Shown here: positions 5,487 to 7,767 of the stretch, one piece after another | How the letters are laid out: each line of letters begins with the position of its first letter | Position numbering within the stretch: position 1 is the first letter of the stretch | Source of the DNA: Campylobacterota bacterium | GTDB taxonomy: Bacteria; Campylobacterota; Campylobacteria; Campylobacterales; JAADDG01 | DNA: 7,767 nucleotides | Reading direction: 5' to 3' | NCBI GenBank assembly: GCA_013154075.1 | Contig: JAADDG010000230.1 | Span: forward strand, 1-7,767 | Notes under the pieces: model-generated | Database searches by the model: none | Told to the model about the DNA's origin: nothing | Seen by the model: the letters and a program-made list of their open reading frames with translations, nothing else | Position numbers and translations under genes: made by a program

Positions 5487-7682
5487 ATGGGATGTAAGAT
5501 AGATATAGAAGTCAATAATGTAAAAGAGAGATACGAAATAGGATATGTAGCCAAGCAGGCGAGCGGTTCCGTTTTGATGAGAAGGGGCAAGGCCGTGATG
5601 ATAGCGGCGGTTGCCAGAGATGACGAGATAGTGGATGAGGACTTTTTACCTCTTTCGGTTCAATATGTGGAGAAGGCTTACGCTGCCGGTAAGATCCCGG
5701 GAGGTTTCGTAAAAAGAGAAGCGAAACCCGGAGATTTCGAGACTTTGACGGCAAGAATAATAGATAGGAGTCTAAGACCGCTTTTTCCGAAAGGTTACGC
5801 GTATCCCACTCAAATTACGGTGATGGTCGTAAGTTCGGATGAAGAGGTGGATATGCAGGTTATGGCTCTAAATGCCGCCTCTTGCGCCTTGTATCTCTCC
5901 GATATTCCGGTAAACGTTCCGGTATGCGGAATAAGAATAGGAAAGCTTGATGGGGAGTTTGTCATAAATCCTACGAATTCTCAACTAAAAGAGAGTACTT
6001 TGGATCTATATGTAGCCGGAACGAAAGATCAGCTTTTGATGATAGAGATGAGGGCTATAGACAGTATGGAGCCGGATATCTTCCCTTATCCGGAGGTAGA
6101 TCCTTTGATGGATCCGGCTATTGCCGAAAACGTAGTTATGATTCATAAAGTGAACGAAGTTCCCAATGAGGAGATCTTAAAAGCTTTGGAACTTGCTCAA
6201 GAGAGAATCTCGGAGGCCGCTAAAGCTTATGAAAACAGTTTCAAAGAGCTTAAAAAGCCTGATGCCGAGCTTGAGTTGAAAGATGAAAAGATAAACGAAT
6301 CTCTCTATATCTATATAGACGAATTTTATAAAGATAGAGTATATGAAGCTATCAATCAGATGGCAAAAAGCGAAAGAGCCATCGAGCTTAAAAAGATAGC
6401 CAAAGAGATTTTGGAAGATGATATAGCCAAAGAGCAAGAGTGGGATCTGGAGCTTATCCAAAACGTTTTGGACGTATATAAGAAAAAGATCGTAAGGGAG
6501 ATGATTCTAAAAGAGAGAAAAAGAGCGGACGGAAGAGGGCTTAAGGATGTAAGGCCGATTTCTATCGAGACGAATCTTTTGCCTTCGGTTCACGGATCTT
6601 GCCTTTTTACCAGAGGACAAACCCAAGCGTTGGTTTCGGTTACTCTCGGAAATACGCAAGATGCGCAAATGTATGATCTTTTGACGGAAAAGAGCGTAAG
6701 TTACGAAACTTTTATGGTTCATTACAATTTTCCGGGCTTTTGCGTGGGAGAGGCCACTCCTTTGAAGCCGCCAAGCAGAAGAGAGCTTGGACACGGAAAC
6801 TTGGCAAAAAGAGCTTTAGAGCCTATTATCGTAAAGAGAGACAATCAAACCATAAGAGTCGTTTCCGAGATTTTGGAATCGAACGGTTCATCCTCTATGG
6901 CTACCGTATGCGGCGGAGCTTTGGCCCTAAAGGCTGCCGGGGTGGAGATAGAGAAGCTTGTAGCCGGAGTGGCTATGGGGCTTGTGGTGGAAGAAGAGGA
7001 TTACGCTATTTTAACGGATATTTTAGGTTTGGAAGATCATGACGGAGATATGGATTTTAAGGTGGCCGGAACGAGAGAGGGAATTACCGCTTTGCAGATG
7101 GATATAAAGCTTGGCGGAATAGATAAAGAGATTTTAAAAGAGGCTTTGGATCAAGCTAAAGAGGCAAGAGAGAAGATTTTGGATATTATGGAAGAGGCGG
7201 CTAAGAAGATAGTAATAAACGAAGATCTTTTGCCATCATCTCACACCTTTAACGTCAATCCTTCGAAGATAGCCGATATCATAGGGCAAGCCGGAAAAAC
7301 CATAAAAGAGATTATAGAGAAATTCGAGGTTTCTATCGATATCAATAGAGAAAAGGGAGAGGTTACCGTTACGGGAGATAATAAAGCCAAAGTTATGGCC
7401 GCTTGCGACCATATAAAAGAGATTTCTGAAAGAAAAAGCCCCGAGAGGAATATAGTGAAATTCAAAGAGGGCGAAGTGTATGAAGGGAAGGTCGTAAGGA
7501 TTACCGATTTCGGTGCTTTTGTGGAGCTTCCGGGAGGAGTGGACGGTCTTTTGCATATTTCTAAGCTATCAAGGGGTAGAGTTGATAAAGTAACCGATGT
7601 AGTGAATGTGGGAGATGTGATAAAAGTTAAGATTTTGAGTCAAAAGGGGCATAAGATAGAGCTTGCACTTGTATCGAAATAA
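5487..7682 (+). CDS. pnp: Polyribonucleotide nucleotidyltransferase (PNPase)
   Basis: Trimeric 3'-5' phosphorolytic exoribonuclease that degrades mRNA using phosphate and can add 3' tails. The 731 residues hold all family domains: RNase PH domain 1 (about 10-140, with FLPLSVQYVEKAYAAGKIPGGF and TARIIDRSLRPLFPKG), the helical linker (about 235-330), RNase PH domain 2 (about 345-555), a KH domain (about 575-630, IADIIGQAGKTIKEI) and an S1 domain (about 655-728, GKVVRITDFGAFVELPGGVDGLLHIS). Expected active-site residues are present: the phosphate-binding serines in SNGSSSM (S468-S470) and D517, D523 and K525 in EDHDGDMDFK, matching E. coli D486, D492 and K494. Length is normal. AAGGAG lies 12 bases before the ATG, inside the previous gene. 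Only 3 bases separate it from that gene, so there is no room for the leader hairpin through which E. coli pnp is autoregulated. The sequence strongly resembles Campylobacter PNPase. Confidence 0.98.
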   Translation: MGCKIDIEVNNVKERYEIGYVAKQASGSVLMRRGKAVMIAAVARDDEIVDEDFLPLSVQYVEKAYAAGKIPGGFVKREAKPGDFETLTARIIDRSLRPLFPKGYAYPTQITVMVVSSDEEVDMQVMALNAASCALYLSDIPVNVPVCGIRIGKLDGEFVINPTNSQLKESTLDLYVAGTKDQLLMIEMRAIDSMEPDIFPYPEVDPLMDPAIAENVVMIHKVNEVPNEEILKALELAQERISEAAKAYENSFKELKKPDAELELKDEKINESLYIYIDEFYKDRVYEAINQMAKSERAIELKKIAKEILEDDIAKEQEWDLELIQNVLDVYKKKIVREMILKERKRADGRGLKDVRPISIETNLLPSVHGSCLFTRGQTQALVSVTLGNTQDAQMYDLLTEKSVSYETFMVHYNFPGFCVGEATPLKPPSRRELGHGNLAKRALEPIIVKRDNQTIRVVSEILESNGSSSMATVCGGALALKAAGVEIEKLVAGVAMGLVVEEEDYAILTDILGLEDHDGDMDFKVAGTREGITALQMDIKLGGIDKEILKEALDQAKEAREKILDIMEEAAKKIVINEDLLPSSHTFNVNPSKIADIIGQAGKTIKEIIEKFEVSIDINREKGEVTVTGDNKAKVMAACDHIKEISERKSPERNIVKFKEGEVYEGKVVRITDFGAFVELPGGVDGLLHISKLSRGRVDKVTDVVNVGDVIKVKILSQKGHKIELALVSK

Positions 7683-7704
7683 GGTAATTTTAACAAAAAT
7701 TGGA

Positions 7705-7710
7705 TATAAT
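7705..7710 (+). promoter_or_regulatory. Probable sigma-70 type -10 box after pnp
   Basis: A perfect TATAAT, followed by TTTG, in the only non-coding stretch of the window. It is preceded by an AT-rich run (7687-7700) and has no recognisable -35 hexamer, which fits vegetative promoters of Campylobacterota, where the -35 element is weak or absent. Transcription would begin near 7717-7720 and run rightwards out of the window. It starts a new transcription unit, while reading from pnp may also continue through, since no terminator is seen. Confidence 0.65.
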
Positions 7711-7717
7711 TTTGCCC

Positions 7718-7759
7718 ACGAAGTGATAAGTAGGGATACGCAAGCCGAACGGACTTCGT
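7718..7759 (+). other. Inverted repeat at the presumed transcription start; possible structured leader or small RNA
   Basis: ACGAAGT at 7718-7724 is the exact reverse complement of ACTTCGT at 7753-7759, enclosing 28 bases. The left arm begins 8 bases after the TATAAT box, about where RNA would start, so the transcript could open with this stem. The enclosed segment is richer in G and C than the flanking DNA (GGGATACGCAAGCCGAACGG at 7733-7752). No T-run follows, so it is not an intrinsic terminator. It may be the start of an RNA gene or a 5' leader of a gene beyond the right edge. I do not recognise the family, and only 50 bases of it are visible. Confidence 0.4.
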
Positions 7760-7767
7760 TAAAAATC

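Noticed and set aside
6740..7042. A 100-codon + strand frame inside pnp
   Set aside because: It is Arg/Gly-rich out-of-frame translation of the conserved second RNase PH domain of PNPase.
7730..7767. Start of a tRNA (Leu/Tyr-like GTAGGGA, T, A, then GCCGAACGG as a D-loop)
   Set aside because: The would-be D-stem CGC has no GCG partner, and no anticodon stem can pair around TTAAAAATC. The resemblance is limited to a few bases.
7718..7767. c-di-GMP-I (GEMM) riboswitch
   Set aside because: GGGATACGCAAGCC resembles one conserved block, but the required CAGGGCAAACC block and its stem are absent from the 16 or so bases upstream.
7718..7767. Intrinsic terminator of pnp
   Set aside because: The inverted repeat has a 28-base loop and is followed by TTAAAAATC rather than a T-run, and it lies downstream of a new promoter.

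Overview
The window holds seven genes, all on the + strand, packed almost end to end. The encoded proteins point to a Campylobacterota (epsilonproteobacterial) genome: AT-rich DNA, and a PNPase that matches Campylobacter-type PNPase from memory over long stretches (for example AKQA.G.VLMR.GK, GLEDHDGDMDFKVAG and IIGQAGKTIKEI). The block purD / RDD protein / lptD / phosphoribosyltransferase / pnp is, as I recall it without having checked, an old gene order in this phylum, including Helicobacter. I cannot name the genus.

Layout: 1-547 is the 3' part of purD (purine synthesis), cut by the left edge. 555-1001 encodes a small RDD-family membrane protein. 994-3072 encodes LptD, the outer-membrane LPS insertion barrel. 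3075-4532 encodes an MCE (MlaD-family) lipid-transport protein with a long helical region and an unusual beta-rich C-terminal domain. 4532-4813 encodes a 93-residue protein that is little more than a DnaJ J-domain. 4791-5483 encodes a COG1926-type phosphoribosyltransferase-like protein with an altered N-terminal loop. 5487-7682 is complete pnp (polynucleotide phosphorylase). The last 85 bases are non-coding, with a good -10 box and the start of a possibly structured transcript that runs off the right edge.

Neighbouring genes overlap by 1 to 23 bases or are separated by 2 to 7 bases. There is no internal terminator and no room for leader regions, so the seven genes are most simply read as one operon with translational coupling. 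The middle genes concern the cell envelope (LptD and the MCE protein, possibly the RDD protein). The flanking genes are housekeeping nucleotide and RNA metabolism. The most interesting object is the MCE protein: an inner-membrane anchor, one MCE domain, about 170 residues of helix and about 180 residues of beta-rich sequence that looks like an outer-membrane barrel, placed directly after lptD. It could be a one-polypeptide bridge across the periplasm. The J-domain stub and the atypical phosphoribosyltransferase that follow are less well understood. No mobile elements, CRISPR arrays or complete RNA genes were seen.
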